DNA of 64,000 nt from an uncultured Sunxiuqinia sp. (lineage in GTDB: Bacteria; Bacteroidota; Bacteroidia; Bacteroidales; Prolixibacteraceae). The stretch covers positions 216,928 through 280,927 of the forward strand of contig NZ_OY782773.1 in the NCBI RefSeq assembly GCF_963678245.1. The letters run 5' to 3'. The notes beneath the pieces were generated by a model. That model saw only the letters and a list, made by a program, of their open reading frames with translations, was not told the DNA's origin and searched no databases. This document shows, piece by piece, positions 8,601 through 16,241 of this stretch. Positions within the stretch are counted from its first letter, which is position 1, and each line of letters opens with the position of its first letter. A program made the position numbers and the translations under genes.

Positions 8601-10944
8601 GGAAAGAGTTGATAGGAATTGTTAAAGAGTTATAGGTAGAAGGAATACTGAACGTCTCAATTGTTGGACTCGTTGTATCTTCTAGTAGTGCTGTTTTTTT
8701 TATGTTGATTGTTATCGTTGCTTCTGCGGACAATGGAGAATTTCCATTGTCTGTAACCTGAATTGTTAAAGTATACGATTTATCGCTTGTCAATGAAATA
8801 GCTGATGTCGCATAAATAGCACCACTGGATTGGTCAATTGAAAACAAATTATCAGTATTTCCATTGGTTATTTGGTAAACAACTGATTGATCGACGTCAG
8901 GATCAGTGGCTGCAACATTGCCAATCAGATCGTTTGCATTCAAACCCGTACTAACATCAAAGGATTGATTGTCAATCAAAGGCGGTTGATTTAATAAAGA
9001 ACTACCTAATTTGGTGGTTTTAATCAGAATCTTTGATGTAAAAGGTTCAAGGGTGATACTTCCTGTAACCGGATTGTTAAAAATATCTTTATAAACCGAC
9101 TGTCCTAACGATATGACTTTTGATTGATTGGTGGCGTTGTAAAATAGTTGTTCTTTCTCTCCTGTAGCCAAAGGAGAAGTGTCAATTGTCGAATTTTTAG
9201 CTTCATTATTAATAGACTGCCAGTTTGAGAAGGTCTCAAATACTCCATTTCCATCACTATCAAAAATTTTATCAGCATCATAATGATGGATATAATGGTT
9301 TGAGTCGGCTCCCAACTTTGTAATTCCAGATATTCTAACCATTCGTTGATAAGAATTGGTCCACCATATATAGTTGCTTGGCCTTGATGTTGCATAGAAT
9401 ATGTTCTTGTTCATTGTAGCATTTGAAGTAGTTGCACTTCCTGCCCACACAGCAAGGTCAAAGTCGATAGCAGTATTGTTTTTGACTACATTGTTTAAAT
9501 TTCCTTCCCCTATTGAAAAGATGCTAGTACAATGAGCTATAGTATTTCTTTCAACTGTTACGTCGTGAGTGTTTTTATCAAGATAGACCCCAAAGGCAAG
9601 CTTGTAAGTTGAAATAAAACCATCCGTAGAATTTCCCCAACAATTGGTAATTATATTGTCTCTAACAACAGTCCCCGCAGATCCAGACTGCCCATAAGTT
9701 GCCTGATAAGTATAAATTGCACCTCCATCATCAAAATACATATTAGCATAATCTATATAATTCTTTTCAATAATATGGTTAGTTCCAGAGAAGTGAATGC
9801 CATTATAGCCAATGTTCTCCACCTTGTTATTAGTGATTGTCGAATTACTTCCACCAATTATAATCCCAGACATTAAAAAAGGAGTGTTTGCCCCCATTTC
9901 GTTAATTAGACCAATGTTTTTGACGTTGTTATTGCTAATGTCTGAATATGTTGATCCAATCTTAACTCCATCACTGCCATTTTCAACTATATTGTTCGTA
10001 AACGTTAAACCAGTAGACCCATCGGTAGGAGCACTGACTAAATAATCATCACTGTATCTAATTTCACAGTTATTAATGGTAATATGATCGCTTGTTGCGC
10101 TATTAGCCGTTGCATCTCCAGAATGCTCAAATACAATGTTTTCAAATGTCAAATAGTCCTTGTTTTGAATATCCAAGGCATGATCATAAGTTGTCGCCCT
10201 GACTGTGTGTAGAGATGGAGAATCACTATTAGGAGCCCATACATACAACTCATTATTAACAGTATCATAATACCAATCTCCTGCTTGGGTTAATAAGGCT
10301 AAACTATTTTTAAGAATGAACCCTCTACCTGTACTTATAACCCAATTAGTCCCAGCAGTAAGCGTCAAGTTCTGACCTGTACTTGACGACACTACCCCTG
10401 TTCCGTATTTATAACGATAACTTTTTACTACAATGTCAGCACCTCCATAGTCAACGCCTCCATCAAGAGATGTGCAAGTAAAATGAGTTTGATCAGTTAT
10501 CGTTGTTGGATATAAAAAACCAGTTTTTGGTATTTTTGCTAATTCAAGTTTTTCATCATCAATAAACACTTGCGTTACTGTATTGGATACAGTTGCTTTA
10601 TAAATGCTGCCAGAATGTAGAGTCCATCCAGTTACAATTTCAGAACCCAGTATTTTGGGCTTCTCCCCGGCTCCATAAGCTCCATATTTAATAGGATTTC
10701 CTGCAGTCCCTGAAGAGTTAGGTTTCAGAGTGCCTTCCCATGAGTCCCCTTTTTTGAAGAGAATCTGATCTCCGGGACTAAACTGTTGTGCGTTTACTTT
10801 GTTTAATGAACTCCAGGCTTGGCTTGTGCTTGTGCCTGCATTTGAATCGTTTCCAGTACTACTACTAATGTAGAAAGTTGTTTGCCCCCAAAGACTTACA
10901 GGTAACAACATAATAATAAATAAAATCTCTCTCAACTTTTCCAT
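5614..10944 (-). CDS. Giant T9SS-secreted beta-helix/cadherin/LamG protein
   Basis: A 1776-residue secreted protein. Residues 1-20 are a signal peptide (MEKLREILFIIMLLPVSLWG). Residues about 24-620 form a right-handed parallel beta-helix with many NNxI/NNxV turns, as in pectate-lyase or polysaccharide-lyase folds. A cadherin-like repeat follows at about 650-750, an Ig-like segment at 751-855, a LamG/concanavalin-type domain at 856-1058, and five more cadherin-like repeats at about 1070-1580, each with DQTF, IASD, LFSI and TGEI signatures. A SwmB-like segment (1581-1690) precedes a T9SS type A sorting domain with VYPNPTKG near residue 1696. It should be exported by T9SS and kept at the cell surface or released. 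It lies antisense between the two EPS blocks, so a role in binding or trimming the polysaccharide is inference. No catalytic residues were assigned. Confidence 0.92.
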   Translation of the reverse strand: MEKLREILFIIMLLPVSLWGQTTFYISSSTGNDSNAGTSTSQAWSSLNKVNAQQFSPGDQILFKKGDSWEGTLKPNSSGTAGNPIKYGAYGAGEKPKILGSEIVTGWTLHSGSIYKATVSNTVTQVFIDDEKLELAKIPKTGFLYPTTITDQTHFTCTSLDGGVDYGGADIVVKSYRYKYGTGVVSSSTGQNLTLTAGTNWVISTGRGFILKNSLALLTQAGDWYYDTVNNELYVWAPNSDSPSLHTVRATTYDHALDIQNKDYLTFENIVFEHSGDATANSATSDHITINNCEIRYSDDYLVSAPTDGSTGLTFTNNIVENGSDGVKIGSTYSDISNNNVKNIGLINEMGANTPFLMSGIIIGGSNSTITNNKVENIGYNGIHFSGTNHIIEKNYIDYANMYFDDGGAIYTYQATYGQSGSAGTVVRDNIITNCWGNSTDGFISTYKLAFGVYLDKNTHDVTVERNTIAHCTSIFSIGEGNLNNVVKNNTAIDFDLAVWAGSATTSNATMNKNIFYATSRPSNYIWWTNSYQRMVRISGITKLGADSNHYIHHYDADKIFDSDGNGVFETFSNWQSINNEAKNSTIDTSPLATGEKEQLFYNATNQSKVISLGQSVYKDIFNNPVTGSITLEPFTSKILIKTTKLGSSLLNQPPLIDNQSFDVSTGLNANDLIGNVAATDPDVDQSVVYQITNGNTDNLFSIDQSSGAIYATSAISLTSDKSYTLTIQVTDNGNSPLSAEATITINIKKTALLEDTTSPTIETFSIPSTYNSLTIPINSFLASDNDTLLSYLVTESASAPSFGNSNWSSSIPDEYTFTEEGVHRVFAWVADDSGNISNTKSADIIISLPDLSPTSSEYLFEEVSSATVIDTKGSNHGILIDETTRVDGYNGAGIEMNGKGYIALGESFSNNIQEELTLSARLKPSLNASGYQGIIMHGGPNVDNFALYILPDSKSIGFKTSGTSNSWVSIENINKLWDGNWHHLAVTYNGTEKRIYLDNLLLTSVNATGSIESGIGYNLYIGAGRDEIQPSLLYQGLIDEVRISNKALSSYEIVELVSYVNPEEIDLNAAPSIADQTFELAGNLAAKTLIGQVIASDTNAEQNLTYSVSAGNENALFSIDSITGEIFTEKSILTDINQSHILTIKVTDDGQNPLSNEAFITINLIGVFINQNPIITDQTFELQTNVTTGDLIGIVEGSDADEGQTIHYLIESGNNDGLFSLDSLTGEIYLSSHIPENYPDEISLVVNIVDSYSENPLSSQATITIANLGAFYENQRPDIVAQTFSVTAPLAANSRIGQVVASDQDSGQTLDFSIVTGNESNIFSINSQTGEIFTNQSFASNSEYYNSITIQATDNQPNNPLASSATITIKISASWVNESPVAQDLVIDISNNVAINDYIGQVIATDPNQEQTLSYTITQGNDDNLFSINKSTGEILALSSIFTTSDIQYNLVVEIKDNAEIPLSAMSNVRINITGMTINHSPVVEDQTFEIQKNDKIGQVIGQIIASDPDIEQTLTYVITEGNELGYFEINSQTGEIITTSSMSLAGDQTFSLTVEVTDDASTPLSADAAVTIIAIVNGKLVKGEVNNNNSKRIILYYDTQLKPSNLKSTALISDFKLSDNRNIQDVKISGNMIFLDVDADYLPEEEVTLCYTPGATPIYSASGYEIDSFENFVIANNLEESITTGIDINETILDAKVYPNPTKGILNIKASNLISDQCQLSIYSMMGRTVIKKTLLSSFGSLEETINVSHLSKGTYLLVIESNQVIHKDRIVVI

Positions 10945-10970
10945 CTCTCTGCGTATTTATTATTTAAACT

Positions 10971-11450
10971 CTAATTACATGACTTGGCAAAATTTGGTAT
11001 TAGGTGAGTGTTATAACTCATGCTTCCAGATTTATCACTTGAAAAATAAATTGATTCTCGATCGGATTCTCCGACAGCAATGTCAACGATAGTTTTGTTA
11101 TGTAGGGAATTGATCCCGGTCTCCGTGGCTATTGATATTTTGTGGATGGGGGATTGAAAAGCACTATAAAGATACTCAGGAATTCTGAAGGATCTTATTG
11201 TGCATACTTTCATAAAAATAAGGAACACTCCCAATATCTTCAAATGGAATTCATTTGAGAATTTTAGAAAATTACGAATTTTGTTATAAGTACGGTCGAT
11301 CGAATTACCTGACCGTTTAAAAATAGTTTTCTGTTTGTTGATAAATCTGAGATCCAGGTTATATGAGTTTCTCAAAGACACAACACTATACCTTTTAGGC
11401 TTAGATATTCCTAAAACTATTTCGCTAGAAAATTGATTATAATTTTTCAA
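10971..11450 (-). CDS. Doubtful 159-residue ORF
   Basis: An ATG-started 159-codon frame of AT-rich, lysine-, serine- and asparagine-rich composition, with one hydrophobic stretch (FHLKILGVFLIFMKV) in the middle. No family is recognised and no signal peptide is seen. It lies 26 bp upstream of the giant beta-helix gene on the same strand, within a region that otherwise holds no gene. An open frame of this length can occur by chance in such DNA. It may be a fragment, a novel gene or non-coding. Confidence 0.25.
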   Translation of the reverse strand: MKNYNQFSSEIVLGISKPKRYSVVSLRNSYNLDLRFINKQKTIFKRSGNSIDRTYNKIRNFLKFSNEFHLKILGVFLIFMKVCTIRSFRIPEYLYSAFQSPIHKISIATETGINSLHNKTIVDIAVGESDRESIYFSSDKSGSMSYNTHLIPNFAKSCN

Positions 11451-12118
11451 TGTTCAATTTGATTTATGTTGTTATTATTTCTCTTACACACAAAGTCCTC
11501 TTCACGATAATAAAAACACGCTCAAATTTGGCATTACAATAATGAGAATTATTTTGGAACTCTCATAGTTAATTCAAAGAATACTAGTAATTTATAATGA
11601 AACTAAATAAGCTCTAGAAGGCTGCTATTCAATGCTTACATGCTTTAAAATTAATTATAGTCAAAAAAACATAAGAGCACGACCAAGACTAACTTAGCGT
11701 CCAAACTTTATAACTAGTAACGGATTTATGGTTGTTATTGTTCAGCAGTTATACTACACACACTCGAATGCACAAATCTAGACTAGCAAAGATGTGGAAA
11801 AAAATAAAATAGGTAGTCATGTTCGGTTAAGTATGTGAGCTATTTAGAAATAGCCATAGTTGAAATGCCTAATAGATGGGATTTCTACATTGATTAAGTA
11901 TTGCATTCTAAATAATTTATCGCGCATCTAAACAAAGCCTCAAGTGAGAGATGCGATTGTTAAAAATGAGAGTTGCGAAGTGTATCATTGGACATATTTT
12001 TCAATCGTTTCACTTGTCGCTGCGTCAAATTTATTAGCGTTGGCTATACGTTCCTAATTGCTTGTTGGCTCAATGGATATTATCATCTTGAACCTTCATT
12101 TGCTACCGCCTCATTCTG
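11451..12118. other. AT-rich intergenic region, no gene recognised
   Basis: All frames are broken by frequent stops, and I found no conserved protein fragment, tRNA or strong terminator. Its 3' end leads into the promoter-like block at 12119. It may hold degraded sequence, since the same locus carries gene fossils at 13.9-14.6 kb. Confidence 0.5.
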
Positions 12119-12169
12119 TTTTTACGTGAAATTACCCATTGCTTTGTGCAGCTCCTAATGTGATATTTG
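12119..12169 (+). promoter_or_regulatory. Repeated promoter-like block upstream of upxY
   Basis: A 28-bp core (12119-12146) beginning TTTTTACGTGAAATTACCC is identical to 15984-16011. In both copies 15 nt separate it from GATATTTG (here 12162-12169), one base off the Bacteroidota -7 consensus TAnnTTTG. A TTG within the core lies about 20 nt upstream, as expected for a -33 element. The upxY start is 220 bp downstream, leaving a roughly 200-nt leader. Promoter function and shared regulation are inferred from conservation and spacing. Confidence 0.6.
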
Positions 12170-12388
12170 GAATATCGATTGCATGCAAGTTGTCTGTTGT
12201 CTCCTATGGGAGTGGAGTGGCAAAGTCGTATTTAATCAAGTTGTCGAATGCTAGTTGCATTATGGGTCAGTTATAGTCCGACTGTGATGCAAAGGGCGAA
12301 GCTGTATCAGTTTCAAACGATATTCTGTAAAGGGAAGATGAGGATTCTGGCTGATTTAATTGCAAGAATATAAAAAAAACAATGAAAC

Positions 12389-12925
12389 ATGGAGCACATA
12401 AACTCAAGCTATAATTGGTACGCTTTGTATACCCGTTCGAGATATGAGAAAAAGCTACATCAAGATTTGTTTAACAGCGGAGTTGAAAGCTATTTGCCAT
12501 TGAAGGTTGAAAGACGTAAATGGAGCGACCGCATAAAAGTGGTAGAAGAACCTTTACTTAGAGGCTATCTCTTTGTTAAGGTGAGTAACCGCGAATATTT
12601 TGGTGTTTTGAATAATATTGGCGCGGTGAGTTATGTTACGTTTGGAGGCAAAGCTGCTACAATCCCTGAAAATCAGATTGAGGGGTTAAGGAAAATAGTG
12701 GACAATTTTAACGACAAATTAAATGTGACACGTGAAAAGATCACTAAAGGAACTCAAGTTAGAGTGAAAAATGGTTTGTTGAAAGATGTGCTCGGAGAGA
12801 TAGTCGAAATTCGTGGAAAGACTAGAATCGTTCTTCGTTTTCAAAGCTTGGGATACTGTTTGCACACCGAGATTTCGATGAAGGAGGTTGAAATTCTAGA
12901 CTCCAATGTAGTTGTTGATAAATAA
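12389..12925 (+). CDS. upxY: UpxY-type NusG-like transcription antiterminator
   Basis: A 178-residue NusG paralogue. The N-terminal NGN domain begins NWYALYTRSRYEKKL and contains EPLLRGYLFVKV near residue 55. A C-terminal KOW-like segment (about residues 125-160) contains GTQVRVKNGLLKDVLGEIVE. UpxY proteins are made from the first gene of capsular or exopolysaccharide operons and act on the 5' leader of their own transcript to let RNA polymerase read to the end. Its place as first gene of the right-hand EPS block, behind a roughly 200-nt leader, fits this. The ATG at 12389 gives the usual start. Which operon it controls is inferred from adjacency. Confidence 0.93.
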   Translation: MEHINSSYNWYALYTRSRYEKKLHQDLFNSGVESYLPLKVERRKWSDRIKVVEEPLLRGYLFVKVSNREYFGVLNNIGAVSYVTFGGKAATIPENQIEGLRKIVDNFNDKLNVTREKITKGTQVRVKNGLLKDVLGEIVEIRGKTRIVLRFQSLGYCLHTEISMKEVEILDSNVVVDK

Positions 12926-12994
12926 AGACTAGTTCGTTCGCCTTGTGTGGCAGGTACTAATTTCGAGTGAAATAAATAAATGCAAGATCCAAAT

Positions 12995-13783
12995 ATGAAA
13001 GTTTTAATACTAGCGGGAGGTCTTGGAACAAGACTTTCTGAGGAAACCACAGTGAAGCCTAAGCCAATGGTCGAAATTGGTGAAAGACCAATTATTTGGC
13101 ACATCATGAAGATTTATTCTCAATATGGGTTTAATGATTTTGTCATCCTCTGTGGATACAAAGGTTACGTCATTAAGGAGTATTTTGCTAATTATCTAAT
13201 GCATCGGTCAGATGTAACGATTGACGTTGCAAGTAATTCTATGACATATCATAAAAACCACGCTGAACCGTGGAAAATTACATTAGTAGATACAGGACAA
13301 GATACGTTGACCGGTGGACGAATCAAACGAGTGCGGGACTATGTTGGCAATGAACCATTTTTATTAACTTATGGTGACGGTGTTTCTGATATTAATATTG
13401 ATGAACTGATCGCCTTTCATAAGAAGCAAAATGCATATGTGACTCTTTCTGCCATAAATCCTCCTGGAAGGTTTGGGGCATTTAAGCTTGCTGGAGATTC
13501 AAATAAAATTGACAATTTTAGGGAAAAACCCACTGGAAGTAGTGATAATTCTGCATGGATTAATGGTGGTTTTTTTGTCGTAGAACCGGAAGCATTTGAT
13601 TTTATTGAAGGAGACCAAACGTCATGGGAGCGAGAGCCAATGGAACAGATTGCTTCGATGGATAAACTGGCTGCATTTCGGCATAAAGGATTCTGGCAAC
13701 CGATGGATACATTGAGAGACAAACATTTCCTGGAGGAATTATGGAACCAGGGAAAGGCGCCTTGGAAAATATGGAATCAATAA
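12995..13783 (+). CDS. rfbF: Glucose-1-phosphate cytidylyltransferase
   Basis: It makes CDP-glucose from glucose-1-phosphate and CTP (EC 2.7.7.33), the first step towards CDP-linked deoxysugars. The nucleotidyltransferase signature [20 protein letters not shown] opens the protein. [15 protein letters not shown] near residue 120 carries the metal-binding Asp, and WREPMEQ-like and [12 protein letters not shown] motifs follow, as in RfbF. I place the start at ATG 12995 (MKVLILAGG), matching family length; an in-frame ATG at 12980 adds five residues. No rfbG (CDP-glucose dehydratase) follows. Instead the next 0.9 kb holds decayed gmd and fcl fragments, so the enzyme appears orphaned within the window. 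Confidence 0.93.
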   Translation: MKVLILAGGLGTRLSEETTVKPKPMVEIGERPIIWHIMKIYSQYGFNDFVILCGYKGYVIKEYFANYLMHRSDVTIDVASNSMTYHKNHAEPWKITLVDTGQDTLTGGRIKRVRDYVGNEPFLLTYGDGVSDINIDELIAFHKKQNAYVTLSAINPPGRFGAFKLAGDSNKIDNFREKPTGSSDNSAWINGGFFVVEPEAFDFIEGDQTSWEREPMEQIASMDKLAAFRHKGFWQPMDTLRDKHFLEELWNQGKAPWKIWNQ

Positions 13784-13881
13784 TAGTTGAGGTGTGTATA
13801 GTCTAAATATACTTCAATGATTGACTTAATTCCAATTTTGTAGGATTAAGCATTGATAATTAATAGATTGTGGCGATTTGG

Positions 13882-14247
13882 AGTTTCGTTGAAATAGCTT
13901 GCGAAGAGGTGGGGATTGAGCTTGGATTCCAGAAGCCAGAGAGCTGATGAAGTTGGGCATCTGGCCCGCATTGAAGAGAACGCCTTGGTGAGCAGGTTAG
14001 CGAGGAATACCTTGAAGATGTCAAAATGAGGATCGGAAAAGAAAATATTGAGATTGTAAAATTGATTCCATGTATTTCCATCCTACTAAAGTTGACTAGT
14101 TGATTGGAGAATCCAACCAAGTCTTAAGAAGAAGTTTTAGACAGGAATCTAAAATGCGGCATGAAAGCGTTGATCGCTGATGTTATGATCAAATCGGATG
14201 TCAACCTCTTTAATAATGAATCTCATCTGAAAAATGGGAGATGCTGA
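13882..14247 (+). pseudogene. gmd: Decayed 3' fragment of GDP-mannose 4,6-dehydratase
   Basis: Three frames together read as the C-terminal third of Gmd. They give SFVEIACEEVGIELGFQ, then EVGHLARIEENAL, then IDSMYFHPTKVD followed by an in-frame stop and LIGES, and finally MKALIADVMIKSDVNLFNN. These correspond to the family's FVE-A-GIELEF, VDPRYFRPTEVDLLIGDP and LKALVADMMKSDV-LF segments, in the correct order and spacing. Internal stops (TGATGA near 13943) and frame changes make it non-functional, and the N-terminal two thirds including the cofactor site are missing. Gmd converts GDP-mannose to the precursor of GDP-L-fucose. It lies between rfbF and an fcl remnant. Confidence 0.8.
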
Positions 14248-14305
14248 ATTGTGAATTTCTACGAATAAATTATATAGTCCACGCTGAGTATTAGCTGAAA
14301 GAGTA

Positions 14306-14340
14306 AGCTACACCCACAGAGGTAGGTGTAGTCTTTTCTT
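14306..14340 (+). terminator. Hairpin with T-rich tail, terminator-like
   Basis: The stem CTACACC (14308-14314) pairs with GGTGTAG (14325-14331), extendable by one or two pairs. It is followed by TCTTTTCTTTT and, soon after, a T6 run. It sits between the gmd and fcl remnants. If active, it would end transcription from upxY-rfbF before manC. Confidence 0.6.
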
Positions 14341-14404
14341 TTGGCGTTTTTTGTCTAATAGGTTGAACATAAGATACATTTGGCATTTTTCATAAAATAG
14401 ACAT

Positions 14405-14629
14405 GTGAATATTGGTGGGGAGGGATTTGAGCATCAGGGATTTGGCATGGCCAATTCAAAGACCATTGAGTATGTGGGAGTAGTTATTTAATTCCTCAGT
14501 ACCAGATGTAAAAGGCGAAAACGAACCGGTCCATCTAAACTACATCAGCTTGGATGGAAGCACCTTGTTGATATGGAGGGTGGAATCTATAAACTATGTC
14601 AGTAGTATTCAAATATGAAGGAAATTTAG
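14405..14629 (+). pseudogene. fcl: Decayed 3' fragment of GDP-L-fucose synthase
   Basis: The frames join to read VNIGGEG, DLSIRDLA, then LFNSSVPD and PSKLHQLGWKHLVDMEGGIY. This is the C-terminal part of GDP-L-fucose synthase (family pattern VNIGTG-DLSIRDLA, PDGTPRKLLDVSKL-LGWK--L-EGI). At least three frame changes and an in-frame stop near 14601 show decay, and the N-terminal Rossmann fold and catalytic Ser-Tyr-Lys region are absent. It follows the gmd remnant in the normal gmd-fcl order and ends 42 bp before manC, which makes the GDP-mannose these enzymes would use. This looks like loss of a GDP-L-fucose branch. Confidence 0.78.
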
Positions 14630-14670
14630 ATTGCTGATATCCAATAATATTAAATTTAATACGAAAATTA

Positions 14671-15732
14671 ATGAAAAGCGACACTTTTGTAATTATTATG
14701 GCAGGAGGGGTTGGCAGCCGTTTTTGGCCGGTGAGTACCGAGCGGAAGCCTAAACAATTTTTAGATATGTTGGGTACCGGGAAAACCCTTTTTCAACATA
14801 CCGTTGAGCGGTTTGATGAGATTTGTCCCAGAAGAAATATTTATGTAGTAACATCAGACCAGTACATTGATATTGTAAAAAGTCAATGCCCCGAAATACC
14901 GGATTCGAATATATTAGCAGAACCGGTGATGCGAAATACTGCACCCTGTATTGCTTATGCGAGTTATAAAATTAATAAGCTTAACTCGAATGCCAACATC
15001 ATTGTCACTCCGTCTGATCATTTAATTGAACAGAAACAGTTATTTCAAGAAGCGTTAGAAAAAGGCTTGAGTTTCGTGAGAGACAAGGATGCAATATTAA
15101 CAATCGGAATTCAACCTCATCGACCTGAAACCGGTTTTGGTTATATCCAGATGGAGAAATCTGATGATGAGGTCGGAAAGGTTAAAGCTTTTAAAGAAAA
15201 ACCGAATATTGAAACGGCTAAAGAGTATTTGCAGAGAGGCGATTTTTTATGGAATGCTGGTATTTTTCTATGGTCGGTAAAAACAATTACTAAAGCTTTT
15301 GAAACCTATATGCCCGCGATGGCCCGCGTATTTCAAAACGGCGAGGAGCTTTATTTCACAGATAAGGAGCAAAGCTTTATAGATCTAGTGTATCCAACTT
15401 TTCAGAGTATTTCAATCGACTATAGTCTGTTAGAAAAGGCAAATAACCTTTATGTTCAGAAGGCCAATTTTGACTGGTCGGACTTGGGAACCTGGTCTGC
15501 ACTTTGGGAAAAATCAGCAAGAAATTATAGCGGGGATACTGTATCATCAGAAAATGCGTACCTGTATGAAACCTCAAATAATATTATACATGTTCCTGAA
15601 GATAAAGTGGTCGTTGTTCAGGGGCTTAGCGAATATATAGTTGTCGAATCGAATAACGTATTGCTAATATGTAGTAAAGGTGAGGAGCAGCGAATAAAAG
15701 CATTCAGTCATAAGGCTTCTGGGCGTAAATAG
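14671..15732 (+). CDS. manC: Mannose-1-phosphate guanylyltransferase
   Basis: It makes GDP-mannose from mannose-1-phosphate and GTP (EC 2.7.7.13). The 353-residue protein is the short, guanylyltransferase-only form without the C-terminal isomerase domain. Signatures are IIMAGGVGSRFWPVSTERKP at the start with KQFL, TPSDHLI near residue 112, FKEKPNIETAKEYL and GDFLWNAGIFLW near residue 190, and FDWSDLGTW near residue 268. It follows directly on the fcl remnant, so it is the retained piece of a GDP-sugar cassette. GDP-mannose may still feed mannosyltransferases in the locus; no intact Gmd or Fcl is present in the window. Confidence 0.95.
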   Translation: MKSDTFVIIMAGGVGSRFWPVSTERKPKQFLDMLGTGKTLFQHTVERFDEICPRRNIYVVTSDQYIDIVKSQCPEIPDSNILAEPVMRNTAPCIAYASYKINKLNSNANIIVTPSDHLIEQKQLFQEALEKGLSFVRDKDAILTIGIQPHRPETGFGYIQMEKSDDEVGKVKAFKEKPNIETAKEYLQRGDFLWNAGIFLWSVKTITKAFETYMPAMARVFQNGEELYFTDKEQSFIDLVYPTFQSISIDYSLLEKANNLYVQKANFDWSDLGTWSALWEKSARNYSGDTVSSENAYLYETSNNIIHVPEDKVVVVQGLSEYIVVESNNVLLICSKGEEQRIKAFSHKASGRK

Positions 15733-15780
15733 GTTTTCTTTTACTTCTGGCGATAGTACGGATCAAGATCTAGTTAGAAT

Positions 15781-16215
15781 ACCAGATTGTTGATGATTTT
15801 TTCAAGCTTCTACTTCATAGGTATAAGCTCTTTAACTTAGATTGCAGGCAAGTTTACCTGTCTGTCTCTGATGGCGATTCGAGTTACACTCTTCTGGTTA
15901 GATTGATTATTTCTGTGCCTCTCCATTCCTATTTTTCCGGCAGCTTCGTTCTCGTTAATGGACTTTGATTCAACACGTAGGTATTTTTACGTGAAATTAC
16001 CCATTGCTTTGAGCATTTACTAATTAGATATTTGGATTATAAATTACATCTAACTTCAAGTTCCCAGAAAATATAAAATGTGAGTTAATTTGAAGGTATG
16101 CGAAGTAAAATAGAAATCTAATGATTAATGATTACCAAATCTCTCACACCAGTATTCAAATTTATTGATGATTTCATCAAGTTTTGACTACATAAGTTGT
16201 AATACTCTTTTTACA
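15781..16215. repeat. Diverged repeat pair flanking the promoter block
   Basis: Two stretches, about 15781-15838 and 16148-16215, share ACCAG..., TTGATGATTT..TCAAG and ..AGCTCTTT/ACTCTTTT in the same order. On the minus strand the conserved core reads KLEKIINN and KLDEIINKFEYW, each preceded by a stop, so they may derive from one old coding sequence. They lie either side of the second promoter-like block, in a 509-bp gap without an intact gene. Confidence 0.45.
15984..16034 (+). promoter_or_regulatory. Second copy of the repeated promoter-like block
   Basis: The 28-bp core at 15984-16011 is identical to that at 12119-12146. It is followed after the same 15 nt by GATATTTG (16027-16034), with further similarity downstream. 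The initiating sugar transferase starts 208 bp beyond, nearly the same leader length as upxY has. This suggests a separate but co-regulated transcript for wcaJ-wza-wzc. Confidence 0.6.
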
Positions 16216-16241
16216 AGAGATAACTTAATTTTCTTTAAAAA

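Noticed and set aside
5614..8990. Regularly spaced similar segments that could suggest a CRISPR-like array
   Set aside because: The roughly 300-bp periodicity comes from cadherin-like protein modules in a continuous frame. There are no short identical repeats with unique spacers.
11973..12158. 61-codon plus-strand frame containing the 28-bp repeated core
   Set aside because: The core is shared with 15984-16011, where the surrounding protein frame is not conserved. A promoter block explains it better than coding.
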